DNA from: SIRX01 sp965213905
GTDB lineage: Bacteria > Actinomycetota > Rubrobacteria > Rubrobacterales > Rubrobacteraceae
Assembly (NCBI GenBank): GCA_965213905.1
Contig: CBDCAK010000001.1
Location: 124,001 to 188,000 of the forward strand
Direction: 5' to 3'
Length of the DNA stretch: 64,000 nucleotides
Of the stretch, positions 25,767 through 34,741 are shown piece by piece (positions within the stretch are counted from its first letter, which is position 1; every line of letters begins with the position of its first letter). Below the pieces are notes generated by a model. The model was not told the DNA's origin. It worked only from the letters and a program-made list of their open reading frames with translations, and did no database searches. Made by a program: the position numbers and the translations under genes.

Positions 25767-26362
25767 CAGGAACGCTTCCCAGGCTTTTCCTCGCCCTTTG
25801 TACGCCTTGTTTCCTTCGGCGGCTTCTGTGCATTCTCTCGGGCCATGTGCTTTAGTTTGATAATTTCCTTCTCAATATCATCTCTCGATTCATCTCGCTC
25901 TCTTCGCATTTTTTGTAGTCGCTCCTCATTACGCCGCAGGTGTCGCGACCACCTCCACAACAGTCCAGCAAATAGAAGCAAGATAAAACCAGTAGCCGCG
26001 CCTTGTACCCACACGGGAAGGTGACGGAGCAAGCTACTAAACGCTAGGTTCATAATCCCACCGACGAAGCAGCCGCCAGTTACGTACAGTAACGGTCCGA
26101 AGCTCTGATATTCGCCTCCATACTGAGACCATCGCTGCACTCTGCCGGTTACCTCAAGCATCCCAACGAGGGCCAACACGGCAGCCCCGGCAAAGGCCAG
26201 CAGTGTGAGGACCAAAAGAAGTTGATCAACTACTATCTCTCTATATACGGCCAATACCGCCACTGTCACGGCTGCACTCAAAGTCGTGAGGTGCTTGAAC
26301 AGTTCGAACTCCATTTTTGCGAACTCTTCGGCTCCTGGCTTCCTACGATCCTCAACCACCAA
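25742..26362 (-). CDS. Membrane protein with cytoplasmic coiled coil, unrecognised
   Basis: A 206-residue protein with four hydrophobic segments, among them LTTLSAAVTVAVLAVYREIV, LLLVLTLLAFAGAAVLALV and GAATGFILLLFAGLLW. After them comes a strongly charged helical tail (RNEERLQKMRRERDESRDDI) and a basic end (SWWRRWFRA). The short N-terminal segment EFELFKHLTTLSAAV resembles membrane proteins of unknown role. It overlaps the next gene on the same strand. Confidence 0.6.
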   Translation of the reverse strand: MVVEDRRKPGAEEFAKMEFELFKHLTTLSAAVTVAVLAVYREIVVDQLLLVLTLLAFAGAAVLALVGMLEVTGRVQRWSQYGGEYQSFGPLLYVTGGCFVGGIMNLAFSSLLRHLPVWVQGAATGFILLLFAGLLWRWSRHLRRNEERLQKMRRERDESRDDIEKEIIKLKHMARENAQKPPKETRRTKGEEKPGKRSWWRRWFRA

Positions 26363-26695
26363 ACCATCTCCCCTACGCTGTCGTTCAGGAGATTCTATGT
26401 CACCACAAGCATCTCCGAAGATCGTTTCTAAGCTCTGCTGAGAACTCGGCCGGAACCACCACGGCGGCCAACGGCGGCCTTAACCTTCCAGGCGAGGCCA
26501 TCCTGCAGGCCAGATAGCGGCCAGATCCAAAGGTATCAAAAAAGGGTGCGAATCCGACCATCCGAAAACCCCTTTTCTATCGGGTTCTGTTCCACAGCAA
26601 AAGGGGTAGCAAAAACCGGCCCTATTCTGCTAGGCTGCTTACTTTGGTGAACTGCACGGAGGATAAGCTTCAGAGAGTTCAGAAAAGGGGTGCAG
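26363..26695. other. Intergenic, hairpin repeat only
   Basis: No gene seen apart from the upstream region of the small membrane gene at 26696. It contains the second copy of the TTTCTAT hairpin. Confidence 0.4.
26564..26586. repeat. Hairpin repeat, copy 2 (core TTTCTAT)
   Basis: AAAACCCC, then TTTTCTAT and CGGGTT. It shares its layout with copies at 24503 and 29757 but has a less perfect right arm. Confidence 0.55.
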
Positions 26696-26866
26696 ATGTT
26701 TAGCAGGAGCATCGCGGCTATCACCATAGGAGCAATCTTCGGTGGAGTAATTGGTCTGCTTCTCGGTGTAGTTCTAGGTGCTGGCAATCCATTCGCCTAC
26801 ACAGGCATTGGCATAGCGCTGGGAGGAGCCATATTCATCTCTTACATCTTGATACGTGGCGAGTAA
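26696..26866 (+). CDS. Small two-helix membrane protein
   Basis: Fifty-six residues with two glycine-rich membrane helices: SIAAITIGAIFGGVIGLLLG and IGIALGGAIFISYILI, joined by a short loop (NPFAYTG) and ending RGE. AAAAGGGG lies 4-5 bases before ATG 26696. Glycine-zipper helices suggest oligomerisation in the membrane. It stands alone between two remnant zones. Confidence 0.55.
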   Translation: MFSRSIAAITIGAIFGGVIGLLLGVVLGAGNPFAYTGIGIALGGAIFISYILIRGE

Positions 26867-26998
26867 CGCCCGAGACCTGCTTACAATGTCTGCGAAACAT
26901 GGCTGGAGCCAGCCCTGGCTCCGCCTATGCGTTGCGCTGTTTTTGGCTAGGCCTGTCCTGGCGATGGACGCCTGAGTAGCAGGAGAGAGGAGACCGGC

Positions 26999-27187
26999 GT
27001 GGAAGGAGCCCGAGCTATAGACTCCCGGCGGCGGTGGGTGCTGACGGTCGTTTCGCTGGCGTCGGTGTTGGTGATCCTCGCGATCCAGATGCCCTCCGTC
27101 GTGCTGCCAGCAATCGGGGAGGATCTCGGGGCGAGCTTCGCAGAGCTGCAGTGGGTCGTAAACGCCTACGCCCTCACCCTGGCCGCA
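26999..27187 (+). pseudogene. MFS (DHA2-type) transporter, N-terminal stub
   Basis: GTG start after GAGAGGAGA. It reads RRWVLTVVSLASVLVILAIQ, MPSVVLPAIGEDLGAS and FAELQWVVNAYALTLAA, the first helix and motif D1-like region of 14-TM drug/H+ antiporters. At 27188 the frame passes into IS110-like DNA on the other strand, so about 400 residues are lost. Confidence 0.8.
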
Positions 27188-27292
27188 CGCCACCTTGGTG
27201 GTGGCGAGCAACGGTCCCTGCTTTCTCAAGTCCAACGCGCTTTCCATACCAGGGAACACCTCCGCGAGCAGACCTCTCACAGCATGTTTCAC
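27188..27292 (-). pseudogene. IS110-family transposase fragment
   Basis: Thirty-five residues, VRGLLAEVFPGMESALDLRK-QGPLLAT, resemble the region between the DEDD and Tnp20 domains of IS110 transposases. It is bounded abruptly by the MFS stub on one side and IS630 DNA on the other. Confidence 0.5.
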
Positions 27293-28247
27293 AGCAGTTG
27301 GCCTACCGAACGGTATTCGGCATGCTCGAAGAATCCGAGAGCATCTGCAGGACTTACCGCAGAGAGTGCCGCGCCAAGCACATCTATGAGAGCCTCCTTG
27401 CTCCTGACTGCAGCTTTGCGTAGCAGATTCTTGATCTTGCTGAAGGCTTCTTCTATGGGGTTGTAGTCTGGGGAGTAGGCCGGCAGATAAAGCAGCTCAC
27501 AGCCCGCTGCCTCGATCAACTCCCTGATGCGTTTCGGTCTGTGGGCACCGAGATTGTCCATTACCACCAGCTTCGCTTGCCCCGCCTTCAACTCCGGTAC
27601 GAGCACTTTCTCTACGTAGGTCTCGAAAACCACTGCGGTGGTCGCCCCCTACACAGCCAGGCACTCTCCCATACCTTCAAAGCTCATGGAGGCCAGTAGG
27701 GTAGTGTTGCTCCCACGGTTACGGGGCACTTCCAGATGCACTCGCTCGCCTCTGGGTGCATAGCCATAGATCGGCGCTAGAGAAGTATGAACCCCCATCT
27801 CATCAACAAAGACCAACGACTCGGGCTTCGCCTCCGCGGCCACCATCACCCGCCAAGCTGCTCTTTTGAACTCGTCGCGCTCGGTGGCTACTACTGGTCC
27901 CCCTTTTTCCTCGTAGAGCCGAGCCGGACTATGGCACGACAGATCGTCGAGCGACTTACCAAAACCCCGGCTACGGCCTTCAGGTACTCGCGCCTCTGCC
28001 AGAGCGTTACGAAGGGACGTTCTTCTAGGTCCGCTGCGAGCAATCTCTTGGCTTTCTCATCCAGTTTCGGCTTCAAGCCGGGTCTCTTCTTTGGAGCAAG
28101 CGACTCACCTTTGCTCGCCATCCCAACGTAACGCTGCACCGAAGAAAGGCTCACAGAGAAGGTGCGGGCGGCCTCGCTCTTGCCCATACCACGTTCGGAC
28201 ACTGCTCCCACGATCTTTTTCCTGAGATCCTCTGAGTATGCGTTCAT
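27289..28247 (-). pseudogene. IS630-family transposase with frameshift and nonsense codon
   Basis: The helix-turn-helix part (MNAYSEDLRKKIVGAVSERG, SVSLSSVQRYVGMA) ends after RLGSTRKKG. The DDE part continues in another frame with VVATERDEFKRAAWR, SLVFVDEMGVHTSLA, RGSNTTLLASMS, VVMDNLGAHR and LPAYSPDYNPIEEAFSKIK. The frame changes at an A5G5 run near 27895-27905, a typical slippery place in IS630. A TAG at 27649-27651 replaces an expected Glu codon before GATTAVVFETYV, so the copy is dead even if recoding occurs. Confidence 0.85.
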
Positions 28248-28271
28248 ACGTCCATGATGCCTGTAGGTCAA
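27298..28271. mobile_element. IS630-family element, degenerate
   Basis: Possible short end repeats TTGGCCTAC (27298-27306) and GTAGGTCAA (28263-28271), with one mismatch, flank the transposase gene. Limits are tentative. The unit sits between an IS110 fragment and unassigned sequence (28272-28469), which holds a protein-like minus-strand frame (RGYERGVRRAASFLEGYDVD) that I cannot identify. Confidence 0.5.
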
Positions 28272-28469
28272 CCACTCTGCAACCTGCTGTGAGCAGGATA
28301 TCCTCGCCCCTCCAGCGGGTGTCTACATCGTAGCCTTCCAGGAAGCTTGCGGCCCGACGTACCCCGCGTTCGTAGCCGCGGGCACGGTCTGGGATCTTGA
28401 GCCTTTTGGGCCCACGGTTTTGCTAAAATGACCGGAAGGGATCGAGGAACAACAGAGGAGGCACATATT

Positions 28470-29231
28470 ATGGAAGGTAGGCTGACGGGCAAGACGGCTC
28501 TTATAACCGGGGCGGGCTCTGGCATGGGCCGGGCAATGGCACAGGTATTTGCCGCTGAAGGAGCCTCGATCGCGGCGGTAGACTTGAAAGTAGAGACAGC
28601 CGAGGAGACTGCACAGAATGTGCAAAACGAAGACGTCAGGGCTATTGGAATAGAGGCAGACGTATCCGACGCCTCCTCTGTAAATGAGATGGCAGAGCAG
28701 GCGACCACAGAGTTCGGGCGGGTGGACATTCTGTGTAACAATGCCGGTGTCCTAGACGATTACAAGCCTATTATGGACACCTCAGAGGAGCTGTGGGACC
28801 TCATCATAGGCGTAAACCTCAAAGGGATGTTTCTAGTCACCAAGGCGCTTATACCTCATATGATCGAGAACGGTGGCGGGGTTGTGGTCAATACCTCCTC
28901 TATTGCTGGCTTTATCGCCGGAGGTGGCGGTGCAGCTTATACCTCCTCCAAACACGGCGTGGTGGGCTTCACCCGCCAGCTCGCTTTCGACTACGGAGCC
29001 CAAGGTATCCGGGCAAACGCCGTGTGTCCCGGAGCGGTCGAAACGGGTATGACCAAGGAGCTTCTTGAAGCGGGTGACGCGGCGGTGATGGAGGCGATCA
29101 ACTCCGTGCCCGCAGGCCGCTACGCCCAGCCCGAGGAGGTGGCGAAACTAGCCCTGTACCTAGCCAGCGATGACTCCTCCTTCGTGCATGGTGCTGCTAT
29201 GCTCATAGACGGCGGCTGGACCGTCAAGTAG
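28470..29231 (+). CDS. SDR-family oxidoreductase (FabG/glucose dehydrogenase-like)
   Basis: A classical SDR: TALITGAGSGMGRAMAQVFA (TGxxxGxG), DILCNNAGVLDD, VVVNTSSIAGFIAGGGG and the catalytic YTSSK, finishing MLIDGGWTVK. ATG 28470 is favoured over ATG 28428 because GAGGAGG lies 9 bases upstream of it. The substrate is not predictable. Next to it, 29245-29325 carries an unrecognised protein-like tail (WLARVLNLPDELRRFGAS). Confidence 0.9.
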   Translation: MEGRLTGKTALITGAGSGMGRAMAQVFAAEGASIAAVDLKVETAEETAQNVQNEDVRAIGIEADVSDASSVNEMAEQATTEFGRVDILCNNAGVLDDYKPIMDTSEELWDLIIGVNLKGMFLVTKALIPHMIENGGGVVVNTSSIAGFIAGGGGAAYTSSKHGVVGFTRQLAFDYGAQGIRANAVCPGAVETGMTKELLEAGDAAVMEAINSVPAGRYAQPEEVAKLALYLASDDSSFVHGAAMLIDGGWTVK

Positions 29232-29402
29232 TATCTGGTCGCGATCACCGGTAACGCTGGCGATTCGTGGTTGGCGCGCGTGCTGAACCTGCCTGACGAA
29301 TTGCGGCGCTTCGGCGCGAGTTAAAGTTAAAGAACCCGCTGACCCGGTGGTAGCACTTAGTGGGACATTAAAAGCGGCTGATGTTAGGCGGACGACTTTC
29401 TG

Positions 29403-29702
29403 TCAGACTGGACATACTTCTCCGAACGTCGAGACGAGGTCTACTAGCGAGCGCCCCCACCGGTCTAGCCTCCAGTCGATGATGACGTTGATCTCTCGCC
29501 GACGGGTAGCCTTCAGAAGCTTTTCGCGCTTTTCGCGCTTTTCTCGCTCCTTCACGCCCGAGCCGACCTACGAGATCTCCACCTTCACGGTCCAACCTCG
29601 ACGCTCTGCGTACTCGCGCATCGCCGAAAGCTGCATCGGCAACGTCTGCTGGTCGTGAGTAGAGACCCTGGCGTAGAGTCCCACCCTCAAGGACTTCTCC
29701 AC
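29403..29702 (-). pseudogene. Serine recombinase N-terminal remnant
   Basis: Translation from GTG 29702 gives RVGLYARVSTHDQQTLPMQL and SAMREYAERRGWTVKVEIS, then a TAG stop. It continues with VGSGVKEREKREKREKLLKA, RREINVIIDWRLDRWGRSLV and DLVSTFGE before stopping. A tandem nine-base repeat (CGCGAAAAG) codes the repeated EKR units and is absent from typical relatives. The C-terminal half is missing. Confidence 0.8.
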
Positions 29703-29756
29703 TAAATTACCCCTCTATGAACTCCTGGCCAAAAACCCTCTACAAAATGAGCTACG

Positions 29757-29780
29757 AAAACCGCCTTTCTATGCGGTTTA
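29757..29780. repeat. Hairpin repeat, copy 3 (core TTTCTAT)
   Basis: AAAACCGC, CTTTCTAT, GCGGTTTA; the arms pair perfectly over seven bases. It lies 55 bases upstream of the broken resolvase start. Confidence 0.6.
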
Positions 29781-29799
29781 CAGGAGGCCATTTTACCCT

Positions 29800-29823
29800 G
29801 GCTAAAAACTTTAGTTTTTAGCC
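29800..29823. promoter_or_regulatory. Perfect AT-rich inverted repeat
   Basis: Arms GGCTAAAAACT and AGTTTTTAGCC are separated by TT. It could be an operator or an intrinsic terminator-like hairpin. It lies just before the palindrome at 29826 and 137 bases before the ABC operon. Confidence 0.5.
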
Positions 29824-29825
29824 GG

Positions 29826-29845
29826 CATCAACCGATCGGTTGATG
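29826..29845. promoter_or_regulatory. TetR-type operator candidate upstream of ABC/two-component operon
   Basis: CATCAACCGATCGGTTGATG is a perfect 20-bp palindrome. Its 14-bp centre recurs at 62290-62303. The AACCGnnCGGTT form is typical of TetR-family sites. It lies 115 bases before the first ABC gene, the likely target. Confidence 0.6.
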
Positions 29846-29959
29846 CGCTCATCGACCATCAGGACGACTTGTTTTTGAACCTTACGGGTGATTACTTCCG
29901 CGCTTCCTCCGACGATACTTGACGTGATGACAATCCTATAAGGAGAGGAGATAGCTGGC

Positions 29960-30883
29960 ATGCAATCCTCCAAGGAGACGGTGATCCGGGTAGAGAATCT
30001 ACGAAAATCTTACGGGTCCACGAGGGCTGTGGACGACGTCTCGTTCGTGGTCGAGCAGGGTGAGATCTTCGGCGTCGTTGGACCAAACGGGGCGGGCAAG
30101 ACGACAACCGTGGAGTGCCTGGCCGGTTTACACAAGCCCGATGAGGGCAAAGTACGGGTCCTCGATCTCGACCCGGAACGGGAGGGCAGAAAGCTTAGGG
30201 AGCGCGTCGGCATCCAGCTCCAACAGGCGGCGCTGCCGGACGACATCAAGGTGTGGGAGGCGCTGGAGCTCTACGCTTCCTTCTACAAAACCGCTTCCGA
30301 CACGCGGCCCTTGCTGGAGGCGTGGGGCCTGGAAGAGAAAGCTAACACCCGCTTCAAGACCCTCTCCGGCGGACAGAAGCAGCGTCTCTTCATCGCCCTC
30401 TCGCTCGTCAACCGCCCCGAGCTAGTGTTCCTAGACGAGATCACCACCGGACTCGACCCACAGGCCCGGCGAGCGACCTGGGAGCTGATCCGCGAGATCC
30501 GCGAGCGTGGCACCACAGTCGTGCTGGTGACCCACTTTATGTATGAGGCCGAGAAGCTCTGCGACCGGGTGGCGATTATAGACGGCGGACAGGTTGTGGC
30601 CCTCGACTCGCCCGAGGCTTTGATCGGTGAAGTAAGCACGGAGACCAACGTGCGTTTCGGCGGCCTGAACGGCTTCGATCCCGCTCCTCTGCGCGCCCTG
30701 CCAGGCGTGAGCCGGGTGGCGCACGAGGCGGGCGACGTGGTCGTCTACGGCGACGGTCCGCTGCTCGCACGAACCGTGGTCGAACTGGATCATCATGGGA
30801 TCACCCCTACAGACGTGAGCGTGGCCCGTCCCACACTCGAAGACGTTTTTATCGAAAAGACCGGAAGAAAGATCCGGGACTGA
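29960..30883 (+). CDS. ABC transporter ATP-binding protein (drug-exporter type)
   Basis: Walker A GPNGAGKTTTVECLAG, signature TLSGGQKQRLFIALSLV, Walker B ELVFLDEITTGLDP and switch His in VLVTHFMYEAEKLC are all intact. A C-terminal region of about 80 residues resembles DrrA-type regulators. It pairs with the ABC-2 permease 11 bases downstream. GGAGAGGAG precedes ATG 29960. First gene of a six-gene operon ending in a sensor and response regulator. Confidence 0.9.
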   Translation: MQSSKETVIRVENLRKSYGSTRAVDDVSFVVEQGEIFGVVGPNGAGKTTTVECLAGLHKPDEGKVRVLDLDPEREGRKLRERVGIQLQQAALPDDIKVWEALELYASFYKTASDTRPLLEAWGLEEKANTRFKTLSGGQKQRLFIALSLVNRPELVFLDEITTGLDPQARRATWELIREIRERGTTVVLVTHFMYEAEKLCDRVAIIDGGQVVALDSPEALIGEVSTETNVRFGGLNGFDPAPLRALPGVSRVAHEAGDVVVYGDGPLLARTVVELDHHGITPTDVSVARPTLEDVFIEKTGRKIRD

Positions 30884-30894
30884 GAGGAGTAGAG

Positions 30895-31635
30895 ATGCAA
30901 GCCCTATTGAAGATGACGTGGGTAGAGATGAAGCTGTTCCTAAGGGAGCCGGCGGCGGTCTTTTTCACGCTGGCTTTCCCGGTTATGGTGCTCCTACTCT
31001 TCTCCTCTCTCTTCGGGAACGAGCCGGTGCAAGGATCTCCGGGCCTCCGAGGAGTAGACGTTATGGCACCGGCTTACACGGGCATGGTGATCGGTACCAC
31101 GGCCCTGCTCGGTCTGCCCATCATTCTCGCCGGATACCGGCAACAGGGCATCCTGCGACGGCTCCGTGCAACACCGCTGCACCCCGCAACGATACTCGCG
31201 GCCCAGGTATTCGTGAACCTCCTCATGACGATACTGGGTATCGCGCTGCTCATCGCCACGGCGTTCTTCGTCTATGATCTGCGCCTGCCCGAAGCTCCAC
31301 TCTCGGTGGCGCTCGCCTTCGTAATCGCAACCCTGAGCTTCTTCGCGGGCGGGTTTGTTCTGGCCGGATTGCTCCCGTCGGCAAGGACGGCCCAGATCGT
31401 GGGGCAGGTGATCTTCTTCCCCATGTTCTTCCTCTCAGGAGCGGCCGGCATTCCACAAGAGATGTTCCCGGACACCCTGAGAAGCATCTCAGACTTCCTA
31501 CCGCTCACCTACGTCGTCAACTTGATCCAGGACCTGTGGATAAAGGGCAACTGGAACCTGACGGCGCTTGCGGTGCTGGCCGGCCTCCTTGTGGTCTCCG
31601 TAATAATCTCGGCCCGAACTTTCCGGTGGGAGTGA
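30895..31635 (+). CDS. ABC-2 type transporter permease
   Basis: Six hydrophobic segments in 246 residues. LREPAAVFFTLAFPVMVLLL begins the first, YRQQGILRRLRATPLHPATI is the typical cytoplasmic loop and QVIFFPMFFLSGAAGIPQEM the conserved fifth region. It resembles DrrB/YadH-type exporters. It forms an export unit with the ATPase encoded just upstream. Substrate unknown; drug or lipid is possible. Confidence 0.9.
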   Translation: MQALLKMTWVEMKLFLREPAAVFFTLAFPVMVLLLFSSLFGNEPVQGSPGLRGVDVMAPAYTGMVIGTTALLGLPIILAGYRQQGILRRLRATPLHPATILAAQVFVNLLMTILGIALLIATAFFVYDLRLPEAPLSVALAFVIATLSFFAGGFVLAGLLPSARTAQIVGQVIFFPMFFLSGAAGIPQEMFPDTLRSISDFLPLTYVVNLIQDLWIKGNWNLTALAVLAGLLVVSVIISARTFRWE

Positions 31636-31642
31636 GGAGACA

Positions 31643-32557
31643 ATGATAAACCAAAATCTTCTGCTGAAGACAACGAACCTGACCAAACGCTACAGCGGTG
31701 GCATCGTGGCGGTGGATAGTCTCGACCTGACCGTTCGCCGGGGTGAAGTCTATGGCTTCCTCGGTCCGAACGGGGCCGGTAAGACGACCACTTTGAGGAT
31801 GTTGCTCGGCCTGATCCGCCCTTCCTCTGGAAGCGCGACGGTGCTCGGCGAACGTCCAGGATCTTCGTCCAGCCTCTCCCGTGTCGGATCGCTGGTGGAG
31901 ACACCGACTTTCTATCCCTACCTCACGGGACGGGACAACCTGATCGGCATGGCCCGGCTCTCGGGAGTATCGAATCCCAAAAGCCACGTAGATGCGGCAT
32001 TGCGGCAAGTCGAGTTGAGAAGCAGAGCCAAGGACAAGTTCAAGAAATATTCGCTGGGTATGAAGCAACGGCTCGGGGTTGCTGCGGCACTTCTAAAAGA
32101 CCCGGAGTTGCTGATTCTGGATGAGCCTACTAATGGACTGGATCCGAAGGGTATGGCGGAGATGCGGGATCTCATCCGGTCTCTGGGCCAGGGTGAGAGA
32201 ACCGTGCTGCTCTCCAGCCACCTTATGGGTGAGATCGAGCAGATCTGCGACCGGGTCGGTGTGATCCAGAACGGCAAACTCGTCGCCGAAGGGCCGATCG
32301 CGGAACTCCGCGGCGAAGGAGGGCTGTTGGTACGCGCCGAACCCACCGACAAAGCCATCCATGTGGCCTCGAATATCAGCGGCGTCGAGGAGGTTTCTAT
32401 ATCGGACGAGACTATACGAATAACAGTGGATCCGGAGCAAGCACCCGAGATTGCGCGCACGCTTGTCGAAGCGGGTGTCGGTATAAAAGAGATTCGACCA
32501 GCCCAGCGTTCCCTCGAAGAGGCATTCTTCGAACTTACCAAAGAGGAGGCAGAGTAG
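31643..32557 (+). CDS. ABC transporter ATP-binding protein (second pair)
   Basis: Walker A GPNGAGKTTTLRMLLGL, signature KYSLGMKQRLGVAAALL, Walker B ELLILDEPTNGLDP and SSHLMGEIEQIC. The KYSLGMKQRLG form places it near BcrA-like bacitracin or lantibiotic immunity exporters. It starts 8 bases after the first permease and is followed after 4 bases by its own permease. Confidence 0.9.
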   Translation: MINQNLLLKTTNLTKRYSGGIVAVDSLDLTVRRGEVYGFLGPNGAGKTTTLRMLLGLIRPSSGSATVLGERPGSSSSLSRVGSLVETPTFYPYLTGRDNLIGMARLSGVSNPKSHVDAALRQVELRSRAKDKFKKYSLGMKQRLGVAAALLKDPELLILDEPTNGLDPKGMAEMRDLIRSLGQGERTVLLSSHLMGEIEQICDRVGVIQNGKLVAEGPIAELRGEGGLLVRAEPTDKAIHVASNISGVEEVSISDETIRITVDPEQAPEIARTLVEAGVGIKEIRPAQRSLEEAFFELTKEEAE

Positions 32558-32560
32558 CCT

Positions 32561-33403
32561 ATGATGTCCAGTTTCTCTTTCGAACTTATGAAGCTCAGAA
32601 AGCGTCCGTCCACCTGGGTGCTGGGGCTGTTTCTGGTCCTCATAGTGCTCTTCTTCGACTACTATCAGTTCTACTCCGCCATTACCTCCCTTGAAGCTGG
32701 CGGCAGCGATCCCACGCAGCAAGTGACGGACGTTGGTGAATTCAAGGAGTATCTGCTCCCCGCCAGCGTTACCGTCAACGTCTCCGGCCTACTCGCCACT
32801 TTCGGCGGTCCTGTAGCCCTGATCCTGGGCGCTCTCTCAGTAGGTGGCGAGTATGGATGGGGAACGTTGAAGACCATTCTGACGCAAAGCCCCGGCAGGT
32901 TCTCTGTAATCTCGGGCAAACTTCTGGCGGTCGGAGCCGTGGTCCTCGCGTACTCTGCGCTCGCCCTCGTGTCGGGAGCGGTGGGGAGCTATGTAGTAGC
33001 CGGCGCCTTCGACCGGACTGTAGAGTGGCCGTCCATCTGGAACCTCATAAAGGGACTAGCCGTGATCTGGCTGGTCCTCGCAGCGTGGGCATCCTTGGGA
33101 GCGTTTCTCGCCGTGCTCTTCCGGGGAACCGCCCTGGCGATAGGACTGGGCCTAGTCTACGGGTTGGTGGTAGAAAGCCTCATCCTCGGTTTTTCGGAGG
33201 GTAATAGAGTCCTGGAGACGCTCACAGAAATTCTCCTCGGCACGAACGGCGCGGAACTCTCCAACTCCCTCGGCACCGCGCCAACCGCCTTCACCCCACC
33301 AGACCCCGCCGACCCTGTGCAAGCCACGCTGGTACTCGGAGGCTATGTGCTGGTGCTGCTCCTGCTGGCGGCCTTCGTGTTACGGAGACGGGACGTAACG
33401 TGA
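32561..33403 (+). CDS. ABC transporter permease (BcrB/ABC-2-like)
   Basis: A 280-residue membrane protein with six hydrophobic segments: TWVLGLFLVLIVLFFDYYQF, LIL GALSVGGEYGWGTLKTIL and LVLAAWASLGAFLAVLFRGT. The GGEYGWGTLKTILTQSPGR cytoplasmic motif is typical of immunity-type permeases that pair with BcrA-like ATPases. It ends in RRRDVT. The next gene, the sensor kinase, starts 25 bases later. Confidence 0.85.
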   Translation: MMSSFSFELMKLRKRPSTWVLGLFLVLIVLFFDYYQFYSAITSLEAGGSDPTQQVTDVGEFKEYLLPASVTVNVSGLLATFGGPVALILGALSVGGEYGWGTLKTILTQSPGRFSVISGKLLAVGAVVLAYSALALVSGAVGSYVVAGAFDRTVEWPSIWNLIKGLAVIWLVLAAWASLGAFLAVLFRGTALAIGLGLVYGLVVESLILGFSEGNRVLETLTEILLGTNGAELSNSLGTAPTAFTPPDPADPVQATLVLGGYVLVLLLLAAFVLRRRDVT

Positions 33404-33427
33404 CCGACTCTACGGGCGAGGAGTAAG

Positions 33428-34741
33428 ATGAAGGTGATGAAGACACTAGAGAGCATAGTTCAGAGTGCCAGAGACAAAGGTATTTTGACACCCGCCCGGC
33501 GTTCGGGCCGTGGATCAACGGACACCATAGAACGCTGGTACTACAGATCCCACCTCGTCTTCTACGTGTTTCTCGCTATTATAACCGTCGTTCTACTCCT
33601 GACAGGTTTCCAATCCTGGTCCCTGCGTGGTGTGGCGGTGGTTCTCGCACTGGCCCTCGGCATTTGGCACTGGTCGACGCTTTTGCGGCATCCGCACTGG
33701 GCGCAGGAGCAACCGCTTCCTGTGTTGATGTTTTTCGTGGTGGCGATACCGTTATACGTTGGACTCGTGTGGATCGACCCCGGCTACCAGTTCCTAACGT
33801 TCTTCTTCTACTGGTACAACTTCTCCCTCTGGCAGATTCGCTGGTCGATACCCGGCGCAGCCGCCCTGACAATAATGCAGATCTGGTTAAACGGTGGCCT
33901 AAACGTGCTGTGGCCTCCGAGCCCCGCACTGATCGGAGGATTTGCCATCCTCCTTACCGTCTCCGGGGTGCTGGCTGCACACATTGGCTCCATCGCCAAA
34001 CAAAGCTACGAGCGACAGCGGCTTATCGAGGAACTGGAGTCCACGCGCAAGGAGCTGGCGGACGAGGAACGCCGGGCCGGGATGCTCGAAGAGCGGGGCC
34101 GGCTGGCGCGAGAGATCCACGACACCCTTGCGCAAGGGTTCATCAGCATCGTTACTCATCTGGAAGCCGCAGAAGAGGAACTGCCTCCAGGAATAAAGCC
34201 CGTGGAGCATCATATGGAACGGGCAAAACGCGCGGCACGGGACAATCTGGTCGAAGCCCGCAGGCTCGTTGCGGCGCTCAGGCCGGAGATCCTAGAGACC
34301 TCGTCATTGCCCGAGGCGCTGACGAGGCTCGCCGAGCGGTGGTCGGAGGACACGGCGGTTCGGGCCGAGGTGACCGTGACCGGTGAAGAACGCAGGCTCC
34401 CACAGGAGCTTCAGGTCACCGTGCTACGGATAACTCAGGAAGCACTGTCGAACGTCAGCAAGCATGCGAGAGCGAGTCGCGTTACCGTGACGCTATCGCA
34501 CATGGAAGATCTCATCGCGCTGGACGTTCAGGACGACGGCGATGGATTCGATCCGGAGCCATCACCCAATGGTCAGGACGGTGGAGATGGCAGGTTCGGC
34601 CTCCGGGTAATGCGCGAACGGGTCGAGCGAACCGGCGGCACCCTTCTCGTCGAGAGCGTACCCGGCGAAGGGACTACCCTCGCCGTCCAGTTGCCGCTCG
34701 AAGCTAAACAGACCGCTACCGGGGTCCTGGGGTCCGGGTGA
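33428..34741 (+). CDS. NarL-type sensor histidine kinase
   Basis: Six membrane helices at residues 40-190, a short coiled coil, then HisKA_3: RLAREIHDTLAQGFISIVTH with the phosphoacceptor His, and an HATPase_c domain (VLRITQEALSNVSKHARASR, DVQDDGDGFDP). Sensing is probably within the membrane, in keeping with transport-linked kinases. It overlaps its regulator by 4 bases. It is a paralogue of the kinase at 58593-59906. Confidence 0.9.
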   Translation: MKVMKTLESIVQSARDKGILTPARRSGRGSTDTIERWYYRSHLVFYVFLAIITVVLLLTGFQSWSLRGVAVVLALALGIWHWSTLLRHPHWAQEQPLPVLMFFVVAIPLYVGLVWIDPGYQFLTFFFYWYNFSLWQIRWSIPGAAALTIMQIWLNGGLNVLWPPSPALIGGFAILLTVSGVLAAHIGSIAKQSYERQRLIEELESTRKELADEERRAGMLEERGRLAREIHDTLAQGFISIVTHLEAAEEELPPGIKPVEHHMERAKRAARDNLVEARRLVAALRPEILETSSLPEALTRLAERWSEDTAVRAEVTVTGEERRLPQELQVTVLRITQEALSNVSKHARASRVTVTLSHMEDLIALDVQDDGDGFDPEPSPNGQDGGDGRFGLRVMRERVERTGGTLLVESVPGEGTTLAVQLPLEAKQTATGVLGSG

